Assembly (NCBI GenBank): GCA_021736255.1
Contig: JAIPGG010000016.1
Coordinates: 1 to 40,254, forward strand
Origin: Spirochaetales bacterium
Lineage (GTDB): Bacteria; Spirochaetota; Spirochaetia; JAIPGG01
Reading direction: 5' to 3'
DNA length: 40,254 bases
The notes under the pieces are model-generated. The model made no database searches and was not told the DNA's origin. It saw only the letters and a program-made list of their open reading frames with translations. Below, in pieces: positions 17,031 through 24,502 of the stretch (its first letter is position 1; every line of letters starts with the position of its first letter). Both the position numbers and the translations under genes were made by a program.

Positions 17031-18098
17031 ATGAAGACCCGGAAGGCCCTCGACAGAATGGTTCCCTACAGCGCCGGAGTCAAGCAACCCGGTGCAATAA
17101 AGCTATCCTCGAATGAGAATGTACTCGGCCCGTCACCTGCAGCCGTGAAAGCGGTGCAGGCGCAAATCGACCAGCTCCACTTCTACCCCGACGGCGGCGC
17201 CGCCGATTTTCGCGCCGCCCTTGCCCGACATCTCTCACTGGAACCCGACAGGCTCATATTCGGAAACGGATCGGACGAGCTCATGGTGATGGCGGCAGGT
17301 GCATTTCTCAATCCCGGAGAAACCAGCATTATCGGAGAGCACAGCTTCTCGGAGTACCGCTTTGCCACGCGCCTTTTCGACGGAGAACTCTCCAGTGTAC
17401 CTATGAACGAAGGGGCTTTCGATCTCGAGGGAATGGTCAACGCGGTAAACGGGAGAACCCGGATGATTTTTCTGACCAACCCGAACAACCCTACCGGCCG
17501 ATATATCGGAGAGGCCGAACTGCGCAGTTTTCTCGACCGAATTGCAGAATGGCCGGAGATACTCTGCGTCCTCGACGAGGCCTATTACGACTTCGCCGAT
17601 TCCGAGGATTTTCCCGATAGCCGGCGGCTTATCGACGATTATCCCAACCTGCTGGTTCTGCGTACATTCTCAAAGCTCTACGGGCTGGCAGGCCTGCGCA
17701 TAGGATACGGCATGGCCGGAACCCCGATCATCGCCGCTATGGAAAAAACCCGACAGCCCTTCAACCTGAACAGCCTTGCCCAGGCCGCCGGGGCGGCGGC
17801 CCTGGATGACAGGGACTTCGTCGAGAGAAGCCGGACACTGGTCGGTGCCGGACGCCGGCAGCTCACTGAGGGGTTGAGGGGTTTGGGCCTTACCGTCTAC
17901 CCCAGTCAGGCCAATTTTCTCTGCTTCGACACAGAACGCGATGCCCGCCGGATCTTCGAAGAACTTGCAAAGGAAGGGGTCACGATTCGCCCTCTGGCAT
18001 CTTTCGGCATGGACAGCTGGATTCGGGTCACCGTGGGAACTCGGGAACAGAATGAGTTTTTTCTCGAAGCACTCGGACGGGTCCTGTGCAGCTTCTGA
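17031..18098 (+). CDS. hisC: Histidinol-phosphate aminotransferase
   Basis: A 355-residue fold-type I PLP enzyme that converts imidazole-acetol phosphate and glutamate to histidinol phosphate in histidine synthesis. Diagnostic blocks: KLSSNENVLGPSP (24-36), FGNGSDELM (77-85), TNPNNPTG (149-156), VLDEAYYDF (180-188) and RTFSKLYGLAGLRIGYG, with K215 as the PLP lysine. The ATG preceded by AAAGGAG is chosen over an upstream in-frame start because the family normally begins close to the KxxxxMxPY motif seen here at residues 5-13. It is followed by the prsW-like gene with a 13-base overlap. No other his genes lie in the window. Some HisC homologues act on aromatic amino acids, so substrate is likely but not certain. 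Confidence 0.92.
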   Translation: MKTRKALDRMVPYSAGVKQPGAIKLSSNENVLGPSPAAVKAVQAQIDQLHFYPDGGAADFRAALARHLSLEPDRLIFGNGSDELMVMAAGAFLNPGETSIIGEHSFSEYRFATRLFDGELSSVPMNEGAFDLEGMVNAVNGRTRMIFLTNPNNPTGRYIGEAELRSFLDRIAEWPEILCVLDEAYYDFADSEDFPDSRRLIDDYPNLLVLRTFSKLYGLAGLRIGYGMAGTPIIAAMEKTRQPFNLNSLAQAAGAAALDDRDFVERSRTLVGAGRRQLTEGLRGLGLTVYPSQANFLCFDTERDARRIFEELAKEGVTIRPLASFGMDSWIRVTVGTREQNEFFLEALGRVLCSF

Positions 18099-18775
18099 TC
18101 CTGATCGTTTTTTTGTCTGCAGCTCCTTCCCTGTTCCTTTTGTATTTCTTTGCACGGATCGACCGGAACAAACCTGAACCCTTTCACAGGATTTTTCAGG
18201 TTTTTCTGCTCGGCTTTCTCGCGGTAATTCCTGCCGGCTTTATCGAGGCGGGACTTTCCGCCTTTCTGCCCGGAGAGGTGATCCCCAGAAGTCTGCCGAT
18301 TCTGCGGACGGCCGTCGAGTCTTTTCTTGTGGTAGCGCTGGTCGAAGAGGGAATGAAACTTCTGGTGGTACGCCTATCGGTCTATCGACTCGCTGTTTTC
18401 GACGAGCTGCTGGATGGGATCCTGTACACAGCGGCTGCAGGACTCGGTTTTGCTTTCCTGGAAAACTTTCTCTACGGGATTACCGAGCCCGGGCTCTTAC
18501 TGGTAAGGGGACTGACTGCTGTTCCCCTCCATGCCGCCGTATCCGGCATCATGGGCTATTGGATTGCCCGTGACCGGCTCGGTTACGGCGGGGGAGTTCT
18601 GCGGGGGTTGTTTTTGGCCGTCTTGTTTCACGGGCTGTATAACTTTCTGATACTTGCAGGCAGGCCGCTCTCGCTCCTGTCGGTAGTTCTGACGGCGGGC
18701 CTTGTAATCGGTGTATTTCGTCTTGCCGTACGGGTACGGAACGAGTCTCCAAATCCGGGACTATTCCGGGACTAA
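18086..18775 (+). CDS. PrsW-like intramembrane metalloprotease
   Basis: A 229-residue polytopic membrane protein. Motifs of the PrsW/CAAX-protease-like glutamic membrane proteases are visible: EEGMK (near residues 91-95), FLENFLYG (near 125-132), PLHAAVSGIMGY (near 147-158) and LFHGLYNF near the C-terminus. These supply the Glu and His residues expected to bind a catalytic metal within the membrane. In Bacillus, PrsW performs site-1 cleavage of an anti-sigma factor; whether this homologue does so is unknown. The start is GTG, overlapping the end of hisC by 13 bases, with GGACGG upstream, indicating coupled translation. It converges with the parvulin gene on the other strand. Confidence 0.88.
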   Translation: MQLLILIVFLSAAPSLFLLYFFARIDRNKPEPFHRIFQVFLLGFLAVIPAGFIEAGLSAFLPGEVIPRSLPILRTAVESFLVVALVEEGMKLLVVRLSVYRLAVFDELLDGILYTAAAGLGFAFLENFLYGITEPGLLLVRGLTAVPLHAAVSGIMGYWIARDRLGYGGGVLRGLFLAVLFHGLYNFLILAGRPLSLLSVVLTAGLVIGVFRLAVRVRNESPNPGLFRD

Positions 18776-18782
18776 ACCGGCA

Positions 18783-18810
18783 CCGGAGCCGGGCCCTGTA
18801 TGAGCTCCGG
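18783..18810. terminator. Possible bidirectional hairpin between convergent genes
   Basis: CCGGAGC (18783-18789) and GCTCCGG (18804-18810) form a seven-base-pair GC-rich stem with a 14-base loop in the short space between prsW (plus) and the parvulin gene (minus). No T-run follows on either strand, so intrinsic termination is doubtful. Confidence 0.3.
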
Positions 18811-18851
18811 CCCCGAGTGAATAGTTCCGGTAGTCACACGATAAAAGCGAT

Positions 18852-19889
18852 TTATCCTGCTGCCTGACCGGTTTTATCCTGTTTTTCCGGCTGTTCGATG
18901 TATACCTTGATTTCCGCATTGTTACGCAGACTTTCAACATATTCAGTCTGGGCCTTGTACCGCTTTTCATCAAGAAGATACTTTTTCAAACTGGGAAGCA
19001 CATTCACGAACGGAGTAAGCTGCTCTTCATTATGCTTTGTAACCTTGATGAGATGAAAACCGAAGCTTGTACGGACAATATCACTCACCTCGCCTTCCGG
19101 CAGGGCGAAAGCCGCCTTTTCGAAAGCAGGATCCATCTGTCCACGGTTGAAAAAGCCGAGGTCGCCCCCTCGCTCGCTGCTCGGTCCCTCCGAGACCTCT
19201 TTTGCAAGAGAAGCAAAATCCTCGCCGTTATCTACTCTCTGTTTGATCTGCTCGATCCGTGAACGGGCATCCTCTACCGCTTGCTGGTCGGCATCGTCCG
19301 CAACCTCGATCAGGATGTGCTGTGCCCTGACCTGTTCGGGGATCGTAAAGACATCGGGATGATCATCGAAATATTGCTTTGCCTCTTGATCGGTAACCTC
19401 GAGATCACCCATCACCTCCTGTTCGAGAACGAGCTGATTGATGAGGGTATGCTTAAAATCGGTGAACATCTGGTCTTGATTGATTCCCTGCTTTTCAAGG
19501 GCCTTGTCAAACTCTTCCTCACTGCCGAACCGGTCTTTCAGTTGAGCGATCTGGCCGTTTATCATCTGGTCATCCACTTCGATTTCGAGCTCTTGACTCT
19601 TTTGATAGAGTAATTCTCTGCGTATCAAGTCGTTCAGCGCCTCACTGCGAATAGAGGCCTTGTCTTCTTCGGTTATTTCCCGTCCTTCCCTTTCCAAACG
19701 GAGCTCCATCAGGTGCGCACGCTCGGTCAGGGTTTTCAGGTTTATTGGCGAGCCATTTACCTCGGCTACTGCATCTTCCGGTTCCGTGGGCGTCGTATCA
19801 CAACCGGTGATTGCCATAAGAAAACCGGTGAGCAACACTATCATGATCACCGGGAAAAATTTTTGTTTACTGGATTTCTGCATTTGCAT
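18852..19889 (-). CDS. Parvulin-type peptidyl-prolyl isomerase lipoprotein (SurA/PrsA-like)
   Basis: A 345-residue exported foldase. The N-terminus has a lysine-rich start, a hydrophobic core and the lipobox ITGC with lipidation site C30. A SurA_N-like helical region follows (about 40-175), then one parvulin domain (about 185-280) marked by RAQHILIEV, GGDLGFF, MDPAFEKAAFAL and FGFHLIKV. It would be membrane-tethered in the periplasm and assist folding of outer-membrane or secreted proteins. The first ATG follows GGGGGGAG closely; the second ATG two codons later is an equally plausible start. The single parvulin domain and lipid anchor resemble PrsA, while the N-domain resembles SurA. It is monocistronic and divergent from the tRNA. 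Confidence 0.92.
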   Translation of the reverse strand: MQMQKSSKQKFFPVIMIVLLTGFLMAITGCDTTPTEPEDAVAEVNGSPINLKTLTERAHLMELRLEREGREITEEDKASIRSEALNDLIRRELLYQKSQELEIEVDDQMINGQIAQLKDRFGSEEEFDKALEKQGINQDQMFTDFKHTLINQLVLEQEVMGDLEVTDQEAKQYFDDHPDVFTIPEQVRAQHILIEVADDADQQAVEDARSRIEQIKQRVDNGEDFASLAKEVSEGPSSERGGDLGFFNRGQMDPAFEKAAFALPEGEVSDIVRTSFGFHLIKVTKHNEEQLTPFVNVLPSLKKYLLDEKRYKAQTEYVESLRNNAEIKVYIEQPEKQDKTGQAAG

Positions 19890-19971
19890 TCACTCCCCCC
19901 TTTTCCGGCAATTGAAACATACATACAGGCGTTCAGTAAAGAGCGGAAATTGAGAAAACTCAGCCCTCATG

Positions 19972-20001
19972 TTGACATGCGGGGGGCAACATTTGTATTA
20001 T
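19972..20001 (+). promoter_or_regulatory. Sigma-70 promoter of the initiator tRNA gene
   Basis: A consensus TTGACA (19972-19977) is followed after 18 bases by TATTAT (19996-20001). The mature tRNA begins 11 bases further on, so the precursor would have only a few extra 5' bases. Confidence 0.8.
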
Positions 20002-20012
20002 GTTCACATCGA

Positions 20013-20085
<73 letters not shown>

Positions 20086-20086
20086 G

Positions 20087-20123
20087 AAAAGCCGCAGTAC
20101 CGCAAGGTGCTGCGGCTTTTTTT
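20087..20123 (+). terminator. Intrinsic terminator of tRNA-fMet
   Basis: A 13-base-pair stem (AAGCCGCAGTACC with GGTGCTGCGGCTT, one G-T pair) closes a GCAA tetraloop and is followed by seven Ts. It begins within three bases of the tRNA 3' end. Confidence 0.93.
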
Positions 20124-20202
20124 GGCTGCAGGACGAGATACACTCAGAGCGAGACGCGCAGCTCTGTGCGGCGCAACCAGGGGGGAGCGTAAAACGACGG
20201 GA

Positions 20203-20228
20203 GGCGCCTCTTTCGGGACGGAGGCGCC
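20203..20228 (-). terminator. Possible terminator hairpin downstream of the second UroD-like gene
   Basis: GGCGCCT (20203-20209) and AGGCGCC (20222-20228) form a seven-base-pair stem just past the UroD-like stop on the minus strand. A short TTTT follows only about eight bases later, so it is weak. The remaining 20124-20202 shows no gene or clear signal. Confidence 0.3.
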
Positions 20229-20248
20229 CGGGTCAGCCTATGATGTGA

Positions 20249-21250
20249 TCACGATTCATAGGGAATGGGTTTGCACAGGGCATGGAGATTTTCCGGCGGG
20301 GTCTGCGAGGGGATTTCACAGCCGGCGTTGACCATGAAGGGGTTTCCGACCTTGTGATAATCATCGATGATTTGGTCCCGGATGGCTGCGGGGGTTCCCT
20401 GCATTACACCCTTGACCGGGTCGATATTTCCGGTAATGACGATGTGGTCCGGCAGGGTTTTGCGCACCTTTTCCAAATCCACCATGTGATCCACATCGAT
20501 GATGTCGATCGGAAGCCGGGCAATTCCCGGGAGCAGATGGGTAATATTTCCGCAGATGTGAAGCTTGACATACGCACCGGTCTGCCTGATCGATTCACAG
20601 AGTTTTTCTTCCCTCGGCAGGATGTGGCGTTCATACATTGCCGGAGAAAAGAGGCTTGCCACAGCATCGCCGATTCCGATTGTATCGGCACCGGCACGCA
20701 CCTGCGCCTGAGCGAATCCTATAGCGGTCTCGAGGGAAAGGTCCATCAGTTCATCAACGAATTCTTCGTCATCGACACTGTCCATGAGAAAATTGTTTAT
20801 CCCCCGCAGGTCTCCCGCTTCCGCAGCCGGCCCTTCGACCCATCCGAGGATCGAATACTCATTTCCAAAGCGCTTTTTGTAGGTTTCAACCGCTTGTATC
20901 CTGTCCACCAGCCGTTCGGAGGTGACAGGATCGGGTTTTTGAAGAAACGAAAGGTCTTTTGTTTCGGCAAGCGGCGCCGTACAGCGGGGAGCTCCATCGC
21001 TTTGATAAGAAATCTCTCCACCGAAGGCCGAGGTTTCCCGATAGCTGTCGGAGATAGCGCTTAACTGATCGAAGTCGAAATCTGTGATGCATCGATGATT
21101 TGCTTCCACCAGCACCGAATAATCGGAAGCAAATTCCCCATAATTCGATCCGATGTACTCCGCAGCGAACTGCATCAGGATCGGTATACGGGGTAAGAAA
21201 TCCACCTCTTTTCCCTTGATGATGTTTTCATATCGTTGGCGGCTGTTCAT
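20249..21250 (-). CDS. UroD/MtaA-superfamily methyltransferase-like protein (second copy type)
   Basis: A 333-residue relative of uroporphyrinogen decarboxylase. As in the operon protein at 15.9 kb, the zinc-ligand pattern of cobamide-dependent methyltransferases is present: HICGN (H231, C233) and a later Cys in VNAGCEIP (C311), giving H-X-C-X77-C. GNIDP (about 272) is also shared. The two proteins are clearly diverged, so they are not a recent duplication. Start ATG follows AAAGGAGGGG; a TATACT with a weak TTCAGC 17 bases upstream may be its promoter. It has no co-directional partner close by. Substrate unknown; no corrinoid protein or reactivase is seen in the window. Confidence 0.83.
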   Translation of the reverse strand: MNSRQRYENIIKGKEVDFLPRIPILMQFAAEYIGSNYGEFASDYSVLVEANHRCITDFDFDQLSAISDSYRETSAFGGEISYQSDGAPRCTAPLAETKDLSFLQKPDPVTSERLVDRIQAVETYKKRFGNEYSILGWVEGPAAEAGDLRGINNFLMDSVDDEEFVDELMDLSLETAIGFAQAQVRAGADTIGIGDAVASLFSPAMYERHILPREEKLCESIRQTGAYVKLHICGNITHLLPGIARLPIDIIDVDHMVDLEKVRKTLPDHIVITGNIDPVKGVMQGTPAAIRDQIIDDYHKVGNPFMVNAGCEIPSQTPPENLHALCKPIPYES

Positions 21251-21279
21251 TTTCCCCTCCTTTCCCTATGCCTATTTGT

Positions 21280-21308
21280 AGTATATCTCAATACGTCCAC
21301 GAGCTGAA
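21280..21308 (-). promoter_or_regulatory. Putative promoter of the second UroD-like gene
   Basis: On the minus strand TTCAGC (21308-21303), 17 bases, then TATACT (21285-21280). The -10 is good and the -35 is weak. Confidence 0.4.
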
Positions 21309-21337
21309 CTTAATTGAAAAACTCTTTGTTGTGAAGA

Positions 21338-21739
21338 TTAGTTCCACACCTCGCACGAAAGGCCCGCTATTCCGGAGAAATCTTTATGGTTCAATGTGAC
21401 GAGGGTGCAGCTATGGGCTATTGACGTAGCGGCAATGCAAAGATCAATAACAGGACGCATTGTTCCCGAGCGGATCTGCTCTGCCTGTAAATCTGCATAA
21501 ATTTTCGCTTCATGATAGGTAAACGGGAGAATCGGCAATCTGTTTTTGAGAACATGGGTGTACATTCTTTGTAAAAAATCACTCTGAGATAGTTTGATTC
21601 CTTGTAACACCTCCAGCTCACAAAAAACCGATATGCAGCATGAATTATCACCAACGGCCTTCCACCGGTTTATTACTCCTGTTTGGGGATGCTTTTTCAG
21701 AGGTTGGCTGTAGATTGATGTGTCAAGCAAATACTTCAT
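21338..21739 (-). CDS. vapC: PIN-domain toxin (VapC family)
   Basis: A 133-residue PIN-domain ribonuclease. The expected acidic residues are visible: D6 in YLLDTS, a glutamate in CELEVLQG (E41 or E43), D99 in VIDLCIAATS and D120 in NHKDF. VapC toxins cleave tRNA or rRNA and are neutralised by a bound antitoxin. Its ATG overlaps the stop codon of the upstream antitoxin gene by four bases (ATGA), the usual type II layout. The RNA target cannot be predicted. Confidence in the PIN fold is high; VapC naming follows the family convention. Confidence 0.9.
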   Translation of the reverse strand: MKYLLDTSIYSQPLKKHPQTGVINRWKAVGDNSCCISVFCELEVLQGIKLSQSDFLQRMYTHVLKNRLPILPFTYHEAKIYADLQAEQIRSGTMRPVIDLCIAATSIAHSCTLVTLNHKDFSGIAGLSCEVWN

Positions 21740-22014
21740 TCAGTATGCTCAGGATCTTCGGTTTCGAAGGGCGAATAGAAGGGGTCAACGCGCCTGTCCG
21801 GTTCGAGAAAATCATCTGTATGATCATTGGATTCCAAAAACTCGTCCCGTGCGTTCCAAATCGACGATCCTGTCTTTTGTTCATTTTCCAGCGGAGCTAT
21901 TTGAACAAACGGTTTCCCGCGTCTTGTTATCAACACACTTTCTCCTGTTTGTGCCACATCCTCACATACCCTGGAAAGGTGTGTTTTGATTTCGAAAATG
22001 CCCATTGTTTTCAT
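21736..22014 (-). CDS. Phd/YefM-type antitoxin
   Basis: A 92-residue antitoxin. The N-terminal half matches the Phd/YefM DNA-binding fold (GIFEIKTHLSRVCEDVAQTGESVLITRRGKP), and the acidic C-terminus (about 60-92, rich in Asp and Glu) would wrap the toxin. Start choice is open: GTG at 22017, ATG at 22014 or ATG at 22005. None has a ribosome binding site, and the -10 of the promoter ends only eight bases before the ATG at 22014, so the message may be leaderless from that ATG. A TTAAC-TG-GTTAA palindrome overlaps the -10, consistent with autorepression by the antitoxin-toxin complex. Confidence 0.88.
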   Translation of the reverse strand: MKTMGIFEIKTHLSRVCEDVAQTGESVLITRRGKPFVQIAPLENEQKTGSSIWNARDEFLESNDHTDDFLEPDRRVDPFYSPFETEDPEHTE

Positions 22015-22021
22015 CACGTTT

Positions 22022-22051
22022 ATTTTAACTGGTTAACTAGTCTGTTGTCAA
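22022..22051 (-). promoter_or_regulatory. Toxin-antitoxin promoter with overlapping operator
   Basis: On the minus strand TTGACA (22051-22046), 18 bases, then TAAAAT (22027-22022). The palindrome TTAAC-TG-GTTAA (plus strand 22025-22036) overlaps the -10 and is the best candidate operator for Phd-type autoregulation. The predicted transcript start falls at the start codon. Confidence 0.65.
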
Positions 22052-22079
22052 TTCACTAAAGTTTTTTAACGGAGTTGCA

Positions 22080-22110
22080 TTGCAGACTCCCGGCTTTTGC
22101 TTGTTATAAT
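22080..22110 (+). promoter_or_regulatory. Putative promoter of the hydrogenase-chemoreceptor gene
   Basis: A perfect TATAAT (22105-22110) is preceded 19 bases upstream by TTGCAG. Spacing is one or two bases long. The predicted start near 22117 gives a leader of about 54 bases ending in CGGAGG before the ATG. Confidence 0.5.
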
Positions 22111-22170
22111 TAGAGATTCATGAGAGACTGGCTACCCAATTGTGCATAATCCAACAACTACGGAGGCCCC

Positions 22171-24276
22171 ATGTCCCTCGCTCAAGTAATCAAAGTTGAT
22201 CCAGAAAAATGCGTTAATTGTCACATGTGTATTTCTGTATGTCCGGTAAAATACTGTATCGACGGATCGGGAGACACGGTGGAAATCAATCACGACCTGT
22301 GCATCGGCTGCGGCAGATGTATTTCGGCCTGTACTCATGATGCCCGTTCCTCCATTGACGATTTTGATACAATGATGAACTCTTTAGCTTCCGGAAAAGA
22401 AATAATTGCCATTGTTGCTCCGGCCGCCGCAGCATCCTTTCCGGATGAGCACCTTCATCTAAACGGCTATTTAAAGGATCTTGGCATCAAAGCCTTATTT
22501 GATGTCAGTTTCGGGGCAGAGCTCACCGTCAAATCCTACATAGAATACATAAAAGAGAAACAGCCCGACATGGTTATCGCCCAACCCTGCCCGGCAATTG
22601 TGAGTTATATTGAGCTCTATCAACCCGAACTCCTTCGCTACCTTGCTCCTGCCGACAGCCCCATGCTTCACACCATAAAAATGATTCGCGAGTACTACCG
22701 GGAAAACCGAAACGCAGAAATCGCGGTTATTTCTCCATGCCTTGCGAAACGGCGCGAGTTCGACGCAACGGGGTTGGGAGATTATAACGTAACGATGAAC
22801 TCGCTCCTTGCCTACATTTCCAACAACAAAATCGATTTGCGGTCATATCCAAAAATCGGATTCGACAACCCTCCTGCCGAACGGGCGGTGCTTTTTTCTG
22901 CTCCCGGCGGATTGATGCGTACCGCTGAACGGGAGGTACCTGAAATTGTTGAAACGACCCGGAAGATCGAAGGACCTGCTGTAGTGTACGAGTATTTCAA
23001 AAACCTCCCCGGCCTCCTCCGGAAGGAAATGAATCCTCAACTGATAGATTGCCTGAATTGCGAACTCGGGTGTAACGGAGGACCGGGAACACCGAATCAG
23101 GAGAAGCCGATCGACGAGATCGAATATTACGTGGAAAAGCGCCGGAAAGACATTCAGCGGGAGCTCGGAACCAATCAATCTACGAAAAAGGCCCGAAAAA
23201 CCGTGGGCAAACAGACAACCGAATACTGGAAACCGGATCTGTACAAACGCTCATATACGGACCGAAGCAGCTCATTCGAAATAAAAGAACCAAACGATGC
23301 ACAATTCCAGCAAATATACGAACGCATGCTCAAGTACGAACCGACTGATCACTTGAACTGCGCATCTTGTGGATACAACAGCTGCCGGTCAATGGCGATT
23401 GCCATCTTTAATGAGCTAAATAAACCGGAAAATTGCCACCATTACCAACAGCGGATAATCCAGCACGAATCGGAAAAATTGGCTGAACTCTATCAACACC
23501 TTCACAGGGACCTCAGAGACGGGCAGGAAAATGTGACAAAAATTTATGGCCGAGTGGAAAAACTGCAGAATTCATTAGAGAAACAAACGACCTCTCTTTC
23601 CGAGGGCAGCAGCGCTATAGAAGAAATGACTGCGTCCATCGGAAGCGTTTCAAGCATATCTTCTCAACGCCGGGAACTGTTGCAACAGTTAGAGGAAAAA
23701 GCCCAGCAGAGCGAAACCGAGATGGAAGATACGACTGAAGCAATCAACAATATCAGCAACACGGTGGATAAAATCTCTGAAATGGTTACGGTTATCAACG
23801 ACATTGCCGGACGCACCAACCTGCTTTCAATGAATGCGGCGATCGAGGCCGCTCACGCCGGTTCGGCCGGAAGCGGTTTTGCCGTAGTTGCAGAAGAGAT
23901 CCGAAATCTCGCACACGAAACGGAGGAGAATGCCGATCTCGTGTCCAAGACCCTTCGCGATATAACCGACAAAAGCCGTTCTTCACGACAGACCTTCGAG
24001 ACGACCAACAATACGATAAGCCGGATGGTTTCCGACATTCGCTCGGTATCCGAGAGCATCGAGGAAATCCTGGCTCAAACCACGGAGATGTCGGGTGGAA
24101 GCAGCCAGATCTTGAGCTCGGTACGTGATTTAAAAGAGGCAAACACCGAAGTGATGACCTTTGCTTCCGATGTCGAATCCCTGGCGGGGAAGATCAATAC
24201 GACCATGGAAGAAGCGCTGAAACTCAGCCATAACAATATACAAAAGTTCAACGAACTCACAGAAGACACACAATAG
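22171..24276 (+). CDS. Soluble [FeFe]-hydrogenase-like / methyl-accepting chemotaxis fusion protein
   Basis: A 701-residue cytoplasmic protein with four parts. (1) 2[4Fe-4S] ferredoxin domain: C14, C17, C20, C24 and C44, C47, C50, C54. (2) [FeFe]-hydrogenase-like H-cluster domain (about 75-325), with cluster cysteines C140 in AQPCPA, C190 in SPCLAK, and C294/C297/C301 in [14 protein letters not shown]. In catalytic enzymes the first motif is TSCCPxW; here the proton-relay Cys is Pro. (3) [11 protein letters not shown] Fe-S motif (C397, C400, C405, C422). (4) A chemoreceptor signalling domain with coiled coil and hairpin tip ([18 protein letters not shown], about 547-564). No membrane segment or HAMP is seen. 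It should couple H2 or redox state to CheA/CheW. CGGAGG precedes the ATG. Domains are seen; H2 sensing is inferred, and loss of the relay Cys argues against fast catalysis. Confidence 0.92.
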   Translation: MSLAQVIKVDPEKCVNCHMCISVCPVKYCIDGSGDTVEINHDLCIGCGRCISACTHDARSSIDDFDTMMNSLASGKEIIAIVAPAAAASFPDEHLHLNGYLKDLGIKALFDVSFGAELTVKSYIEYIKEKQPDMVIAQPCPAIVSYIELYQPELLRYLAPADSPMLHTIKMIREYYRENRNAEIAVISPCLAKRREFDATGLGDYNVTMNSLLAYISNNKIDLRSYPKIGFDNPPAERAVLFSAPGGLMRTAEREVPEIVETTRKIEGPAVVYEYFKNLPGLLRKEMNPQLIDCLNCELGCNGGPGTPNQEKPIDEIEYYVEKRRKDIQRELGTNQSTKKARKTVGKQTTEYWKPDLYKRSYTDRSSSFEIKEPNDAQFQQIYERMLKYEPTDHLNCASCGYNSCRSMAIAIFNELNKPENCHHYQQRIIQHESEKLAELYQHLHRDLRDGQENVTKIYGRVEKLQNSLEKQTTSLSEGSSAIEEMTASIGSVSSISSQRRELLQQLEEKAQQSETEMEDTTEAINNISNTVDKISEMVTVINDIAGRTNLLSMNAAIEAAHAGSAGSGFAVVAEEIRNLAHETEENADLVSKTLRDITDKSRSSRQTFETTNNTISRMVSDIRSVSESIEEILAQTTEMSGGSSQILSSVRDLKEANTEVMTFASDVESLAGKINTTMEEALKLSHNNIQKFNELTEDTQ

Positions 24277-24502
24277 CAGGAATACAGAAGGGGGAGGCCG
24301 ATACCGGCCCCTGCCGCCCGGCGGAGCGGAGGAGCGGAGCCGGAAAAGCGGCAGGGTTCGCCTGCGGTGCCGGGAGGTGTGGTGAAAGACCGGGAGTTTC
24401 CGGCCCAAAAGACGGCCCTCCCGGCGCCGCGGGCGGCCGGGATCGGGCGCGGGGGAAGGCCTTCCCCCGCCCCAGCCTTGAGCGGGTCTATCCCGGGGAG
24501 TG
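24277..24502. other. GC-rich structured intergenic interval
   Basis: This 226-base space between two convergent genes is far GC-richer than its left neighbour and holds three consecutive inverted repeats. The first is CCCTGCCGC (24309-24317) with GCGGCAGGG (24348-24356), enclosing an inner CCGGC/GCCGG pair. The second is GCCGGGAGG (24369-24377) with CCTCCCGGC (24417-24425). The third is a perfect 22-base palindrome GCGGGGGAAGG/CCTTCCCCCGC (24449-24470). No T-run, promoter or convincing coding frame is seen. It could be a structured RNA, a 3' end shared by both genes or a repeat element. Confidence 0.6.

Noticed and set aside
22057-22064. TAAAGTTT upstream of the hydrogenase-chemoreceptor gene, identical to a sigma-28 -35 element
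   Set aside because: No GCCGATAA-like -10 is found at the required spacing; a TATAAT further down gives a better sigma-70 promoter.
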